Shown here piece by piece: positions 1 to 10,567 of a DNA stretch of 64,000 bases. The DNA lies in NCBI RefSeq assembly GCF_002885975.1, contig NZ_POSP01000004.1, positions 682,001 through 746,000 of the forward strand, written 5' to 3'. Under the pieces are notes generated by a model that did no database searches, was not told where the DNA came from, and worked only from the letters and a program-made list of their open reading frames with translations. Source of the DNA: Paucibacter aquatile. Its GTDB lineage: Bacteria > Pseudomonadota > Gammaproteobacteria > Burkholderiales > Burkholderiaceae_C. A program made the translations under genes and the position numbers. Positions within the stretch are counted from its first letter, which is position 1; each line of letters opens with the position of its first letter.

Positions 1-1104
1 CGATTGAGCGGCATTCCGGTCTACCGCGAAGGTCTGCAGTTCGTGATCCCGAGCGGCAACTGGTCAGTGGTCGAAGCCTGCAGTGGCATCCGTTACCTGA
101 TGGCTTCGGTCATGGTGGGCGCTTTGTTTGCCTACCTGAACTACCGTTCCCTCAAGCGGCGCGTGATCTTTGTGATCTTCGCCACGATGCTGCCGGTGGT
201 GGCCAACTGGGTGCGAGCCTATCTGACCGTGTTGCTCGGCCATGTGTCCGGCAATGAATTGGCGACCGGGGCTGATCATTTGCTCTACGGCTGGGTGTTC
301 TTCGGCATCATCATGCTGGCCATGTTCATGGTCGGTGGCCGTTGGGCCGAGGCCGATGCGCAAGGCCTTGACACACCACCGGCTGCGAACGGCGCGGCCT
401 TGACCTCTCGGGCGCCTGCCGTTGGGTTGACAACCCTGGGTGCCGGCTTGCTCGTCTTGCTGGCGCCATTTGCCTGGTCCCAGCACCTCGCCGTACCAGC
501 GAGTCAGACCGAGCTTCGTTTGGCACTGCCCACGGGGTCGTTGGGCGCTTGGACGTCGATGCCGGCCACAGCGCCGATGTTGAAGCCCGTGTTCCAGTCT
601 CCTGCTGCGCAGGCGGCGGCTGTTTTCCGCAAGGGCAATCAAGAGCTGGGCGTGCACGTGGCCTACTACCGCCAGCAAAGCTACCGCAGCAAGCTGATCA
701 GCTCGGTCAACACCTTGGTCGCCAGCGAGGACCGTCAATGGTCCGTGGTGTCGCAGGGGCGGCTTGACTTGCCTCAGGCCTCTTTGGCCGTGCGTCGCGT
801 TGAACTGCTCAATCTGCGTGGCACGGACAGCCCGTGGCCGCGGCGCCTCGATGTCTGGCAGGTGTATTGGATCAATGGTGACCCCACCAGCCGTGACTGG
901 CAGGCCAAGCTGCTGGCCCTTTGGCATCGCCTGATGGGCCGCGGTGACGATGCTGCCTCTTTGGTCTTTTACACAGACCGCGGAGATGAGGGGGCGGGTG
1001 AGGCTGTCCTGCGTGAGTTTGTGCAAGAGAATTGGGCCGCATTCGATGCGGCCCTGCGCAAGACCCGGGACGCGCAGGCCGCGGCACCAGCGGTGCCCGG
1101 CTGA
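1..1104 (+). CDS. xrtA: Exosortase A with C-terminal EpsI domain (5' truncated by window)
   Basis: This is the C-terminal part of an exosortase, the membrane cysteine transpeptidase-like enzyme that sorts PEP-CTERM proteins in exopolysaccharide-producing bacteria. The frame is open from base 1 (R-L-S-G), so the true start lies upstream. The three family residues are visible within hydrophobic segments: Cys in VEACSG (codon at 79-81), Arg in NWVRAY and His in DHLLYGW. After an Ala/Pro-rich linker and another membrane segment, about 200 residues match the periplasmic EpsI domain that is typically fused to XrtA. A TviB-type dehydrogenase starts 53 bp downstream, which places this at the head of the exopolysaccharide cluster. 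The family call is firm from the catalytic triad; the XrtA subtype is inferred from the EpsI fusion and the neighbours. Confidence 0.9.
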   Translation, partial: RLSGIPVYREGLQFVIPSGNWSVVEACSGIRYLMASVMVGALFAYLNYRSLKRRVIFVIFATMLPVVANWVRAYLTVLLGHVSGNELATGADHLLYGWVFFGIIMLAMFMVGGRWAEADAQGLDTPPAANGAALTSRAPAVGLTTLGAGLLVLLAPFAWSQHLAVPASQTELRLALPTGSLGAWTSMPATAPMLKPVFQSPAAQAAAVFRKGNQELGVHVAYYRQQSYRSKLISSVNTLVASEDRQWSVVSQGRLDLPQASLAVRRVELLNLRGTDSPWPRRLDVWQVYWINGDPTSRDWQAKLLALWHRLMGRGDDAASLVFYTDRGDEGAGEAVLREFVQENWAAFDAALRKTRDAQAAAPAVPG

Positions 1105-1157
1105 ATAGCTGTTTTTGAACGATCGACTTTGAGTTTTGGACTGACAAGGGAAACAAG

Positions 1158-2438
1158 ATGACGACCTTAGCGGTGATCGGCCTGGGCTATGTGGGCCTGC
1201 CTTTGGTGGTGGAGTTCGGCAAGCAGATCCGGACCATTGGTTTTGATATTTCGACCGCCAAGGTCGAGTCCTGCCAGCGTGGCGTCGACCCCTCGCGCGA
1301 GCTGACTGACGAGCAGGTGCAGGCGGCCACCCATGCGGTCTACACCGACAAGCCCGAGATGCTGGCCGAGGCTGACATCATCATCGTTGCTGTGCCCACG
1401 CCGGTGGACGAGGCCCACATTCCCGACTTCAAGCCCCTGATCGGCTCCAGCACCAGCGTCGGCCGCCACATGAAGAAGGGCGCCATCGTCGTGTACGAGA
1501 GCACCGTTTACCCCGGCGCCACCGAAGAGGTCTGCATCCCCGTGCTGGAACGCGAGTCGGGCCTCAAGTGGAAGCAGGATTTCTTCGTCGGCTACAGCCC
1601 TGAGCGCATCAATCCGGGCGACAAGGAGCACACGCTGACCAAGATCCTGAAGATCGTCTCCGGCGACACGCCCGAGACGCTCAACAAGGTGGCCGAGCTC
1701 TACGAGAAGATCATCATCCCCGGCGTGCACCGCGCCTCCAGCATCAAGGCCGCCGAGGCTGCCAAGGTGATCGAGAACACCCAGCGCGACCTGAACATCG
1801 CGCTGATGAACGAGCTGGCCATCATCTTCGACAAGATCGGCATCGACACCTCCGAGGTGCTGGCCGCGGCCGGCACCAAGTGGAACTTCCTGAAGTTCAA
1901 GCCGGGCCTGGTTGGCGGCCACTGCATCGGCGTGGACCCCTACTACCTGACCCACAAGGCCGACATGCTGGGCTACCACCCGCAAGTCATCCTGGCCGGC
2001 CGTCGCATCAACGACAGCATGGGCAAGTTCATTGCCGAGCAGACCATCAAGCACATGATTGCTTCGGGCTCCTACATCAAGGGCGCCCGTGTCAATGTGC
2101 TGGGCCTGACCTTCAAGGAAGACTGTGGCGATCTGCGCAATTCCAAGGTTATTGACATCATCAACGAACTGCGCACCTACGGCGTGGAAGTGTTCGTGAC
2201 CGATGCGCAGGCCGAGGCTGAGGAAGCCATGCACGAGTACGGCGTGCGCTTGCTGCCCTTCGACGAACTGCCGCGAGCTGATGCCGTGGTTGCGGCCGTC
2301 GCCCACAAGGAGTACGCGAAGCTGAGCGTCGAAGACCTGGGCAAGAAGCTGGTCAAGGGCGGGGCTTTCATCGATGTGAAGGCAGCGTTTGATCAAGGCG
2401 GTCTGGAAGCTGCCGGCTTCCGCGTCTGGCGCCTCTGA
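1158..2438 (+). CDS. tviB: UDP-N-acetylglucosamine 6-dehydrogenase, TviB/WbpA family
   Basis: This is an NAD-dependent nucleotide-sugar dehydrogenase that should oxidise UDP-N-acetylhexosamine to UDP-N-acetylhexosaminuronate in the cytoplasm, supplying an acidic amino sugar for the polysaccharide. The 426 residues show an N-terminal Rossmann motif GLGYVG (8-13), the TVYPGATEE and GYSPERINPGD blocks, and the catalytic cysteine in GGHCIGVDP (Cys256). The sequence follows Vi-antigen TviB closely along its length, including the VIENTQRDLNIAL helix. The start has GGGAAAC just upstream of the ATG. The next gene follows after 28 bp. GlcNAc versus GalNAc as substrate cannot be decided from sequence. 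Confidence 0.93.
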   Translation: MTTLAVIGLGYVGLPLVVEFGKQIRTIGFDISTAKVESCQRGVDPSRELTDEQVQAATHAVYTDKPEMLAEADIIIVAVPTPVDEAHIPDFKPLIGSSTSVGRHMKKGAIVVYESTVYPGATEEVCIPVLERESGLKWKQDFFVGYSPERINPGDKEHTLTKILKIVSGDTPETLNKVAELYEKIIIPGVHRASSIKAAEAAKVIENTQRDLNIALMNELAIIFDKIGIDTSEVLAAAGTKWNFLKFKPGLVGGHCIGVDPYYLTHKADMLGYHPQVILAGRRINDSMGKFIAEQTIKHMIASGSYIKGARVNVLGLTFKEDCGDLRNSKVIDIINELRTYGVEVFVTDAQAEAEEAMHEYGVRLLPFDELPRADAVVAAVAHKEYAKLSVEDLGKKLVKGGAFIDVKAAFDQGGLEAAGFRVWRL

Positions 2439-2466
2439 TCGAGCGCTGGGATTGACCCCTCACCGC

Positions 2467-3648
2467 ATGAGCGAGCGCCGGCCTCTCGTCGTCCACCTGC
2501 TGTTCCGCTTCGACACCGGAGGGTTGGAGAACGGGGTGGTCAATCTGATCAACCACATGGACGCCAGCCGCTGGCGCCATGCGGTGGTGGCCATGACCGA
2601 GGTTACTGAGTTTCGGCGCCGCATCCAGCGAGAGGATGTGCAATTCCTGGGGTTGAACAAGCCGCCGGGGCCGGGCGTTTTGCAGTGGGGTGCGCTGTAT
2701 CGCATGTGCCGTGAGCTGCGGCCCGACATCGTTCACAGCCGCAATCTGGCGGCGCTCGAAGGCCAGCTGCCGGCGTGGCTGGCCCGTGTGCCGGCGCGCA
2801 TCCACGGTGAGCATGGCCGAGACATGGACGATGTGGATGGCCTCAACCGGCGCAACCGCCTGACCCGGCGCTTCTACAGCCCTTTTGTGCAGCGCTATGT
2901 GGCGCTGTCGCGCGACCTGGGCGGCTATCTGGAGAATGCGGTCGGTATTGGGTCGCAGCGCATCCACCAGATCTACAACGGGGTGGACACCGACAAGTTC
3001 CTCCCGCGCGGCGCGGCGGTGGCCTCGATAGAAGGATGTCCCTTCCAATCCGGCCCACAGCTGCTGGTGGGGACGGTGGGGCGCATGCAGTCGGTCAAGG
3101 ACCAGCTGACCCTGGCCCGCGCCTTTGTCCTGGCCTTGCAGCAGCAGCCTGGCTTGCGCGAACGCCTGCGGCTGGTGATGGCGGGCGACGGGCCCCTGCG
3201 CGCTCAGGCGGCCCAGGTCTTGGCCGAAGCCGGGATGAGCGATCTGGCCTACCTGCCAGGCGAACGGCGCGATGTGGCGGAGCTGATGCGCGGGCTGGAT
3301 GTGTTTGCCCTGCCGTCGCTGGCGGAAGGCGTGTCCAACACCATTCTGGAAGCCATGGCCTGCGGCCTGCCGGTGCTGGCCACCCGCGTCGGTGGCAATG
3401 CCGAGCTGGTGGAAGAGGGGCGCACCGGGCTCTTGGTGCCCTCAGCCGATGCCCCGGCCATGGCTGCAGGCCTGATCCGCCTGGCGCAGGACGCGGCATT
3501 GCGGGCCGATTTCGGCCAAGCCGGGCGTCAGCGGGTGGAGCAGCGCTTCAGCTTGCGTGCCATGGTCGCGGCATATGATGCTTTGTACAGCCAGGCACTG
3601 GGGCGGCCCCCACTCGATCTCGAACACGGTCTGCGGACCACAAAGTAG
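2467..3648 (+). CDS. GT4-type glycosyltransferase, PEP-CTERM/exosortase A associated
   Basis: This is a retaining GT-B glycosyltransferase (about 393 residues) expected to add a sugar to the lipid-linked polysaccharide intermediate at the cytoplasmic membrane. The N-terminus (VVHLLFRFDTGGLENGVVN) matches the exosortase-associated sugar transferase family known as stp2. The C-terminal half has GTVGRMQSVKDQ at about residue 202 and the donor-binding E-x7-E block in AEGVSNTILEAMACG near residues 288-296. I chose the ATG at 2467 over the in-frame one at 2389, because the earlier start would overlap the upstream dehydrogenase by 50 bp and add residues outside the family alignment. The asnB-type gene starts 8 bp after the stop. 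Confidence 0.9.
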   Translation: MSERRPLVVHLLFRFDTGGLENGVVNLINHMDASRWRHAVVAMTEVTEFRRRIQREDVQFLGLNKPPGPGVLQWGALYRMCRELRPDIVHSRNLAALEGQLPAWLARVPARIHGEHGRDMDDVDGLNRRNRLTRRFYSPFVQRYVALSRDLGGYLENAVGIGSQRIHQIYNGVDTDKFLPRGAAVASIEGCPFQSGPQLLVGTVGRMQSVKDQLTLARAFVLALQQQPGLRERLRLVMAGDGPLRAQAAQVLAEAGMSDLAYLPGERRDVAELMRGLDVFALPSLAEGVSNTILEAMACGLPVLATRVGGNAELVEEGRTGLLVPSADAPAMAAGLIRLAQDAALRADFGQAGRQRVEQRFSLRAMVAAYDALYSQALGRPPLDLEHGLRTTK

Positions 3649-3656
3649 AACAAGAT

Positions 3657-5594
3657 ATGTGCGGAATCACTGGAATCTTTGACACGCGTGCGGCCCGCGA
3701 GATCGATGCGGCGCGCCTGCATCGGATGAACGAGTCGCAGCACCACCGCGGCCCCGATGAAGGCAGCCTGCACACCGAACCCGGCCTGGGCATGGGGCAT
3801 CGCCGGCTGTCCATCATCGACATCTCCACCGGCCAGCAGCCGCTGTTCAACGAGGATGGTTCGGTGGTCGTGGTCTTCAATGGCGAGATCTACAACTACC
3901 AGTCGCTGATCCCCGAACTGCAGGCCCTGGGTCATGTGTTCCACACCAAGAGCGACACCGAGTGCATCGTCCATGCCTGGGAAGCCTGGGGTGAGGACTG
4001 CGTGCAACGCTTCCGCGGCATGTTTGCCTTTGCACTCTGGGACCGCAACAAGCAGACCTTCTTCATGGCCCGCGACCGCATGGGCGTGAAGCCCCTGTTC
4101 TACAGCGTGCTGGATGATGGCCAGCTGCTGTTCGGCTCGGAGCTGAAGTCCCTGCTGGCCCATGGCCAGATGCGCCGCGACATCGACCCGCTGGCGGTCG
4201 AAGAGTATTTCGCGCTCGGCTATGTGGCCGAGCCGCGCTGCATCTTCAAGCAGGCGCGCAAGCTGGAGCCGGGCTACAGCCTGTGCATCCGTCGCGGCCA
4301 GTCGATTCCCGAGCCCAAGCAGTTCTGGGATGTGCGCTTCACACTCGACCGCCAGATCGGCGTCGAGGAAGCCTGTCTGGAACTGCAGGAGCGTCTCAAG
4401 GAATCAGTGCGCCTGCGCATGATTGCCGAGGTGCCGCTGGGTGCCTTCCTGTCCGGCGGCGTGGATTCCAGTGCCGTGGTGGCCACCATGGCCGGCATCA
4501 GCTCGGACGCGGTCAACACCTGCTCCATCGCCTTCGACGACCCGGCTTTCAACGAATCTGAGTTCGCCAAACTGGTGGCCGACCGCTACCGCACCGAGCA
4601 CAAGGTGGAGACCGTCAAGTCCGACGACTTCGACCTGCTCGACACCCTGGCCCGGCTCTACGACGAGCCCTATGCCGACAGCTCGGCCATCCCGACCTAC
4701 CGGGTCTGCCAGCTGGCGCGCAAGCATGTGACCGTGGCCCTGTCGGGCGATGGCGGTGACGAGACCTTCGGCGGCTACCGCCGCTACCGCATGCATTTGA
4801 TGGAAGAGCGCATGCGCTCCATGATGCCGGCCGGCCTGCGCAAGCCGCTGTTCGGCACGCTGGGACGTCTGTATCCGAAGGCCGATTGGGCGCCGCGCGT
4901 GTTCCGCGCCAAGACCACGTTCGAAGGCCTGTCGCGCAATGCCGTCGAGGCCTACTTCCACTCGGTGTCCATCTTGCGCGGCCCCATGCGGGAGCAACTC
5001 TTCAGCCCGCAGTTCAAGGCCCAGCTCAGCGGTTACGAGGCCCAGGAGGTGTTCGACCGCCATGCGGCCAACGCCCAGACCGACGATCCGCTGGCCCTGA
5101 TCCAGTACCTGGACACCAAGACCTATCTGGTCGGCGACATCAACACCAAGGTGGACCGCGCCAGCATGGCGCATTCGCTGGAAGTGCGTGAGCCGCTGAT
5201 GGACCATGAGCTGGTCGAGTGGGTGGCCAGCCTGCCGTCGGACCTCAAGATTCGCGGTCAGGAAGGCAAGTACCTGCTGAAGAAGTCCATGGAGCCACTG
5301 CTGCCCGACGAGGTGCTGTACCGGCCCAAGATGGGCTTCGCCGTGCCGCTGGCGCGCTGGTTCCGTGGCCCGCTCAAGCAGCGGGTGCAGGACGCCGTGC
5401 TCGGCCCGCGCCTGGCTGCCACCGGCTGGTTCAACCGCGAGTACCTGCAACACCTGGTCGAAGCTCATCAAAGCGGCGCCCGCGACTACAGTGCGCCGCT
5501 GTGGACGCTGCTGATGTTTGAGGCCTTCCTGCGCCAGGTGGTGGATGAAGAGTTGCCTTTGGCCGTGCACAGCCGGGACGGCGTTCCCGCCTGA
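3657..5594 (+). CDS. asnB: Asparagine synthetase-like amidotransferase, exosortase A system type 1
   Basis: This is a glutamine-dependent amidotransferase of the asparagine synthetase (AsnB) family, 645 residues. The mature N-terminal nucleophile is present (MCGITGIF, Cys2), with the class II glutaminase motifs NGEIYN and SDTE. The C-terminal ATP-pyrophosphatase domain has SGGVDSS near residue 266 and SGDGGDE near 363. In exopolysaccharide loci such enzymes are thought to amidate uronic acids rather than make asparagine. The two neighbouring uronate-forming dehydrogenases fit that role, but this is inference. Members of this family are linked to exosortase A clusters. Both active centres look intact, in contrast to the second copy at 14562-16250. 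Confidence 0.92.
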   Translation: MCGITGIFDTRAAREIDAARLHRMNESQHHRGPDEGSLHTEPGLGMGHRRLSIIDISTGQQPLFNEDGSVVVVFNGEIYNYQSLIPELQALGHVFHTKSDTECIVHAWEAWGEDCVQRFRGMFAFALWDRNKQTFFMARDRMGVKPLFYSVLDDGQLLFGSELKSLLAHGQMRRDIDPLAVEEYFALGYVAEPRCIFKQARKLEPGYSLCIRRGQSIPEPKQFWDVRFTLDRQIGVEEACLELQERLKESVRLRMIAEVPLGAFLSGGVDSSAVVATMAGISSDAVNTCSIAFDDPAFNESEFAKLVADRYRTEHKVETVKSDDFDLLDTLARLYDEPYADSSAIPTYRVCQLARKHVTVALSGDGGDETFGGYRRYRMHLMEERMRSMMPAGLRKPLFGTLGRLYPKADWAPRVFRAKTTFEGLSRNAVEAYFHSVSILRGPMREQLFSPQFKAQLSGYEAQEVFDRHAANAQTDDPLALIQYLDTKTYLVGDINTKVDRASMAHSLEVREPLMDHELVEWVASLPSDLKIRGQEGKYLLKKSMEPLLPDEVLYRPKMGFAVPLARWFRGPLKQRVQDAVLGPRLAATGWFNREYLQHLVEAHQSGARDYSAPLWTLLMFEAFLRQVVDEELPLAVHSRDGVPA

Positions 5595-5641
5595 GTAGGG
5601 TCTGTCCGCCCGGTTCTTGCTGATGGCGGGCATCGCTGGAT

Positions 5642-5663
5642 TCCGGGGCGTTCGCGCCCCGGA
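5642..5663. other. Perfect hairpin with TTCG loop in the algD leader
   Basis: CCGGGGCG (5643-5650) pairs perfectly with CGCCCCGG (5655-5662) around a TTCG loop, extended by an outer T-A pair. It sits between the asnB stop at 5594 and the algD-like start at 5694, about 17 bases before the GGAG ribosome-binding site. No U-tract follows, so it is not a standard terminator. An mRNA-stabilising or processing hairpin is possible. Confidence 0.55.
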
Positions 5664-5693
5664 GCTGCATCAAGATTTCGGAGACTTTGAGCA

Positions 5694-7000
<1,307 letters not shown>

Positions 7001-7010
<10 letters not shown>

Positions 7011-9151
7011 TATCGGGTGCCTCGCCCTGGTTGAGTGAAGGCCGTTGGCGCTGGGGCCAGCGCCTCGGCTGGCTGCTGGTCTTGCTGCCGCTACTCATCC
7101 TGCTGCCGCAGGTGCTGGGCAGCACCGACCGGGTGCGCCTGCGCAATGCTCTGGTGCTGGATGAGTCGGTCAATCCGGCCATCGACTGGCCGGCGAGTGC
7201 GCCGCCGCCCAGCTTCAAACGTGAGCAGGCGCCGGCCTCGGCGGTGTTTGTGGAGCAGGTGCGCAAGCTCGGCCTGGCCGAATTGCCCGGGCCCTGGGAG
7301 CGCTCGCTGGCGATTGCCTCCCATTTGTTGAGCTCGGCGCCGGTGCTCACCGGTGGCCCGATCCAAAGCGATCTGCAACGCACCTACCAGCGCATCGTTC
7401 AGGACGGCGAAGGCTATTGCGGCGATTTCGTGCGCAGCTTCATGGCCCTGGCCCATGCCGCAAAGATCCCTACGCGCAGCTGGGGTTTTGCCTTTGACGG
7501 CTTTGGCGGTCACGGCCACATCTGGGTGGAGATCTGGAACGAGCCCTTGGCTCGCTGGCAGCTGCTGGATGTGTTCAATAACGTCTATTTCAGCCGGAGC
7601 CAGGGGCCGCTGTCGGCGCATGAGGTGCGCGCCGCCTTGCTGGCCCGTGATGCCGAGCTGCGCATGCTGCCCATCGCGCCCAAGGCCCGCCCAGGCTATG
7701 TCGAGGACGCCAAGGCCTGGGAGTACTACCACCGCGGCGAGACCCAATGGTTCCAGTGGCTGGGCGACAACCTCGAGAGCTACGACCGCGAGCCGGCCGT
7801 GCGCATCACCGGCTCACTCTCGCGCAGCCTGGAGCAGTTCGCCGCCATCGCTACGGGCGTCTATCCCGGCATGGCGATCTGGCCCATGGCCGAGAGCCAG
7901 GCGGCGCATGCGCACCTGCGCCGTCTGAAGACGGCCTTGCCTTTGCTGGGCCTGAGTCTGGCGGCAGGCCTGGTCCTGCTGCTCCTCAGCGCCTTGCGCT
8001 TGCGCCGCCTGCGTCCGGCCTTGCAGGCTTGGTCACGTGAACACGGCCATGTGCTGCTGGTTGGGCCGCTGCCGCCGCCCGCCGGCGGCATGGCCAACCA
8101 GTGCGAACAACTCCTGCGCCTGCTCAAGGCCGAGGGTGTGCAGGTTCGCCTGCTGCGCAACAACCCACCGTACCGGCCGGCCTGGACGGGCCGTGTGCCC
8201 GTGCTCCGTGCGGTTGTTCGTTTGCTGGCTTATGTGCTGGCGGCTCGTCGTGAGATTCGCGGTGCGCGCGTGGTCCACATCATGGCCAACTCGGGTTGGG
8301 CCTGGCATTTGTTCGTGCTGCCGGTCGCGCGCCTGGCGCTGGGCCGTGGCGTGCCCTTGATCATCAACTACCGGGGTGGCCTGGCTGATGAGTTCCTCAG
8401 CCAGGGGCCGGCCCATGTGCGGCGCCTGCTTTCACGGGCCGATTTGCGCGTCACGCCCTCGGCCTTTTTGCAGCGTGTGTTTGCCAAGCATGGCCTGAGC
8501 GCCGAGATCATTCCCAACATCATCGACCTCTCTCGCTTCAAGGCCAAGACGCCTGCGGTGGCTGCGAGCGCACCGGTGCTGCTGGTGGCGCGCAACCTGG
8601 AGCCGATTTACGACAACGCCACCGCGATTCGCGCCTTTGCTCGCGTGCGTGAGCAGTTCCCGGCGGCGCGGCTGATCGTGGCCGGGGAGGGGCCGGAGCG
8701 CGCCGCTCTGCAGCAGCTGTGCGAACAGCTGCAGATCGCCGCTGCGGTCGAGTTTGCCGGGCGTGTCAACAATGCCGACATGCCCACGCTCTACCAGCGC
8801 GCCGACCTGGCCCTCAATGCCAGCACCGTGGACAACATGCCCATCTCCATCTTGGAGGCCTTCGCCAGCGGGGTGCCGGTGGTGAGCACGGATGCTGGTG
8901 GCATACCCGATTTGCTGGAGTCGGGCCGCACCGGCCTGCTGGTGCCCATCGGCGATGCCGAGGCCATGGCCGCAGCGGCGCTGCGGCTGCTGCAGGACCT
9001 GGATCTGGCCCGGCGTTTCAGCTTGGCGGCCCACGCCGAGGCGCAGCGCTACGCCTGGTCAGCAGTCAAGCCGCTCTGGCTGGCGGCCTATGACCGTGCG
9101 GGCCTGGCCCGGCAAGCCGCTGTGGCGCCGTTTCCTTCCGCCTCTGCCTGA
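7001..9151 (+). CDS. Membrane fusion: transglutaminase-like domain plus GT4 glycosyltransferase
   Basis: This 716-residue protein joins two catalytic folds. A membrane segment at about 20-40 leads to a transglutaminase-like domain with a Cys-His-Asp set visible (GYCGDF Cys140, HGHIW His173, LLDVFN Asp190). A second membrane helix follows at about 311-335, then a GT-B glycosyltransferase from about 345 (LLVGPLPPPAGGMANQ) with the donor block DNMPISILEAFASG. The predicted topology puts the transglutaminase-like domain in the periplasm and the glycosyltransferase in the cytoplasm. The start is GTG, overlapping algD by 10 bp, and the reading frame is continuous, so I see no sign of an assembly join. 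Substrates are unknown. A papain-like protease or amide-forming role for the first domain is inference. Confidence 0.85.
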
Positions 9152-9163
9152 GCCGAGAGAACC

Positions 9164-10522
9164 GTGAACCTCTACACCGATCTTTGTTCCCATCTGCTCT
9201 TCCCTTTGCATGAGAGGCTGAAGAGGCATGACAGCGTGGCGCGCTTGCGCCTGCTGGAGCGCAGCCAGTGGCTGTCGCCAGCAGAGCTGCAGGCCCTGCA
9301 ACTCGCCCGTCTGCGCGAATTCCTGGGTGATGTGGGGCGTCACGTGCCTTACTACCGCCAGCTTTTCAAGGAGCTCAGCTTCGACCCGGCAGCCCTGCAG
9401 AGCGTGGCCGATCTGCAAAAGCTGCCCTGCCTGGACAAGCCCTTGATCCGAGCCCATCAGGACGCGCTCAAGGCCGAAGACCACGGCGTGCTGAGCCGCT
9501 ACAACACCGGTGGGTCCTCGGGCGAGCCCCTGATCTTTTACATGGGCAAGGCTCGCAAGAGCCATGATGTGGCGGCCAAATGGCGCGCCACGCGCTGGTG
9601 GAATGTGGACATCGGCGACCCCGAGATCGTGGTCTGGGGCAGCCCGATCGAGCTGGGCGCGCAGGACCGTGTGCGCCGCCTGCGAGACGGGCTGATGCGC
9701 AGCCATCTGCTGCCCGCTTTCGAGATGAGCGAGGCCAAGCTGGACGCCTTTGTCGCCGACATCCGCCGCATTCGACCGGCCATGCTGTTTGGCTACCCGT
9801 CCAGCCTGTCCCTGATCGCGGCCCATGCCATGAAGCGCGGCGTGAGCATGCGCGATCTCGGCATCCGCGTGGCCTTTGTCACCTCGGAGCGGCTCTACGA
9901 AGAGCAGCGCCGCCTGATCTCGGAGGCCTTCGCCTGCCCGGTGGCCAATGGCTATGGTGCACGCGACGCCGGGTTCATCGCCCACCAATGCCCGGCCGGC
10001 AGCCTGCACATCAGCGCCGAAGACATGATTGTCGAGACCTTGGATCCTCAGGGTCAGCCGGTGGCCGAGGGCGAGATTGGCGAGATCGTCGTCACCCACA
10101 TGGCCACGCGCGATTTCCCCTTCATCCGCTACCGCACCGGCGATATGGGCGTGCTGGGCAGCCAGGCTTGCGGCTGCGGCCGCGGCTTGCCGGTGTTGAA
10201 AGAGGTGCATGGCCGCAGCACCGATTTCGTGGTGGCGCAGAACGGCACCATCATGCACGGCCTGGCCTTGATCTACACGGTGCGCGATCTGCCCGGCGTC
10301 GAGAAGTTCCGCATCGAACAGCTGAGCCTGGATCACACCCAGGTGCAGGTGGTGCGTAACGCTGAATTTGATCCGGCTGGCGTGCAACGCATCGAGGACG
10401 ATTTCCGGCGCAGGCTGGGTGCGGCGGTGCGCGTCGAAGTGCTGCTGGTGGACGACATCCCGGCCGAAGCTTCCGGAAAATTCCGCTACGTGATCAGCCG
10501 CGTCAAGGCTTTTGCATCTTGA
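9164..10522 (+). CDS. PaaK/CapK-like adenylate-forming ligase
   Basis: This 452-residue protein belongs to the phenylacetate-CoA ligase (PaaK) and CapK group of the AMP-forming superfamily. Visible motifs are YNTGGSSGEP near residue 115 (ATP loop), NGYGARDAGF, IRYRTGDMG and a cysteine-rich CGCGRG segment. CapK-type proteins occur in many capsule and exopolysaccharide loci, where they are thought to activate an acid for sugar modification; the substrate is unknown. The start is GTG at 9164, preceded by GAGAG and 12 bp after the previous stop. It is probably co-transcribed with the deacetylase that follows. Confidence 0.86.
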   Translation: MNLYTDLCSHLLFPLHERLKRHDSVARLRLLERSQWLSPAELQALQLARLREFLGDVGRHVPYYRQLFKELSFDPAALQSVADLQKLPCLDKPLIRAHQDALKAEDHGVLSRYNTGGSSGEPLIFYMGKARKSHDVAAKWRATRWWNVDIGDPEIVVWGSPIELGAQDRVRRLRDGLMRSHLLPAFEMSEAKLDAFVADIRRIRPAMLFGYPSSLSLIAAHAMKRGVSMRDLGIRVAFVTSERLYEEQRRLISEAFACPVANGYGARDAGFIAHQCPAGSLHISAEDMIVETLDPQGQPVAEGEIGEIVVTHMATRDFPFIRYRTGDMGVLGSQACGCGRGLPVLKEVHGRSTDFVVAQNGTIMHGLALIYTVRDLPGVEKFRIEQLSLDHTQVQVVRNAEFDPAGVQRIEDDFRRRLGAAVRVEVLLVDDIPAEASGKFRYVISRVKAFAS

Positions 10523-10567
10523 GCCTGAGCTGACCACAAAGCCCCAGGCCATTGGAACCACACTGAC

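Noticed and set aside
2389..2466. Earlier start for the glycosyltransferase
   Set aside because: It would overlap the tviB gene by 50 bp; family similarity begins just after the ATG at 2467.
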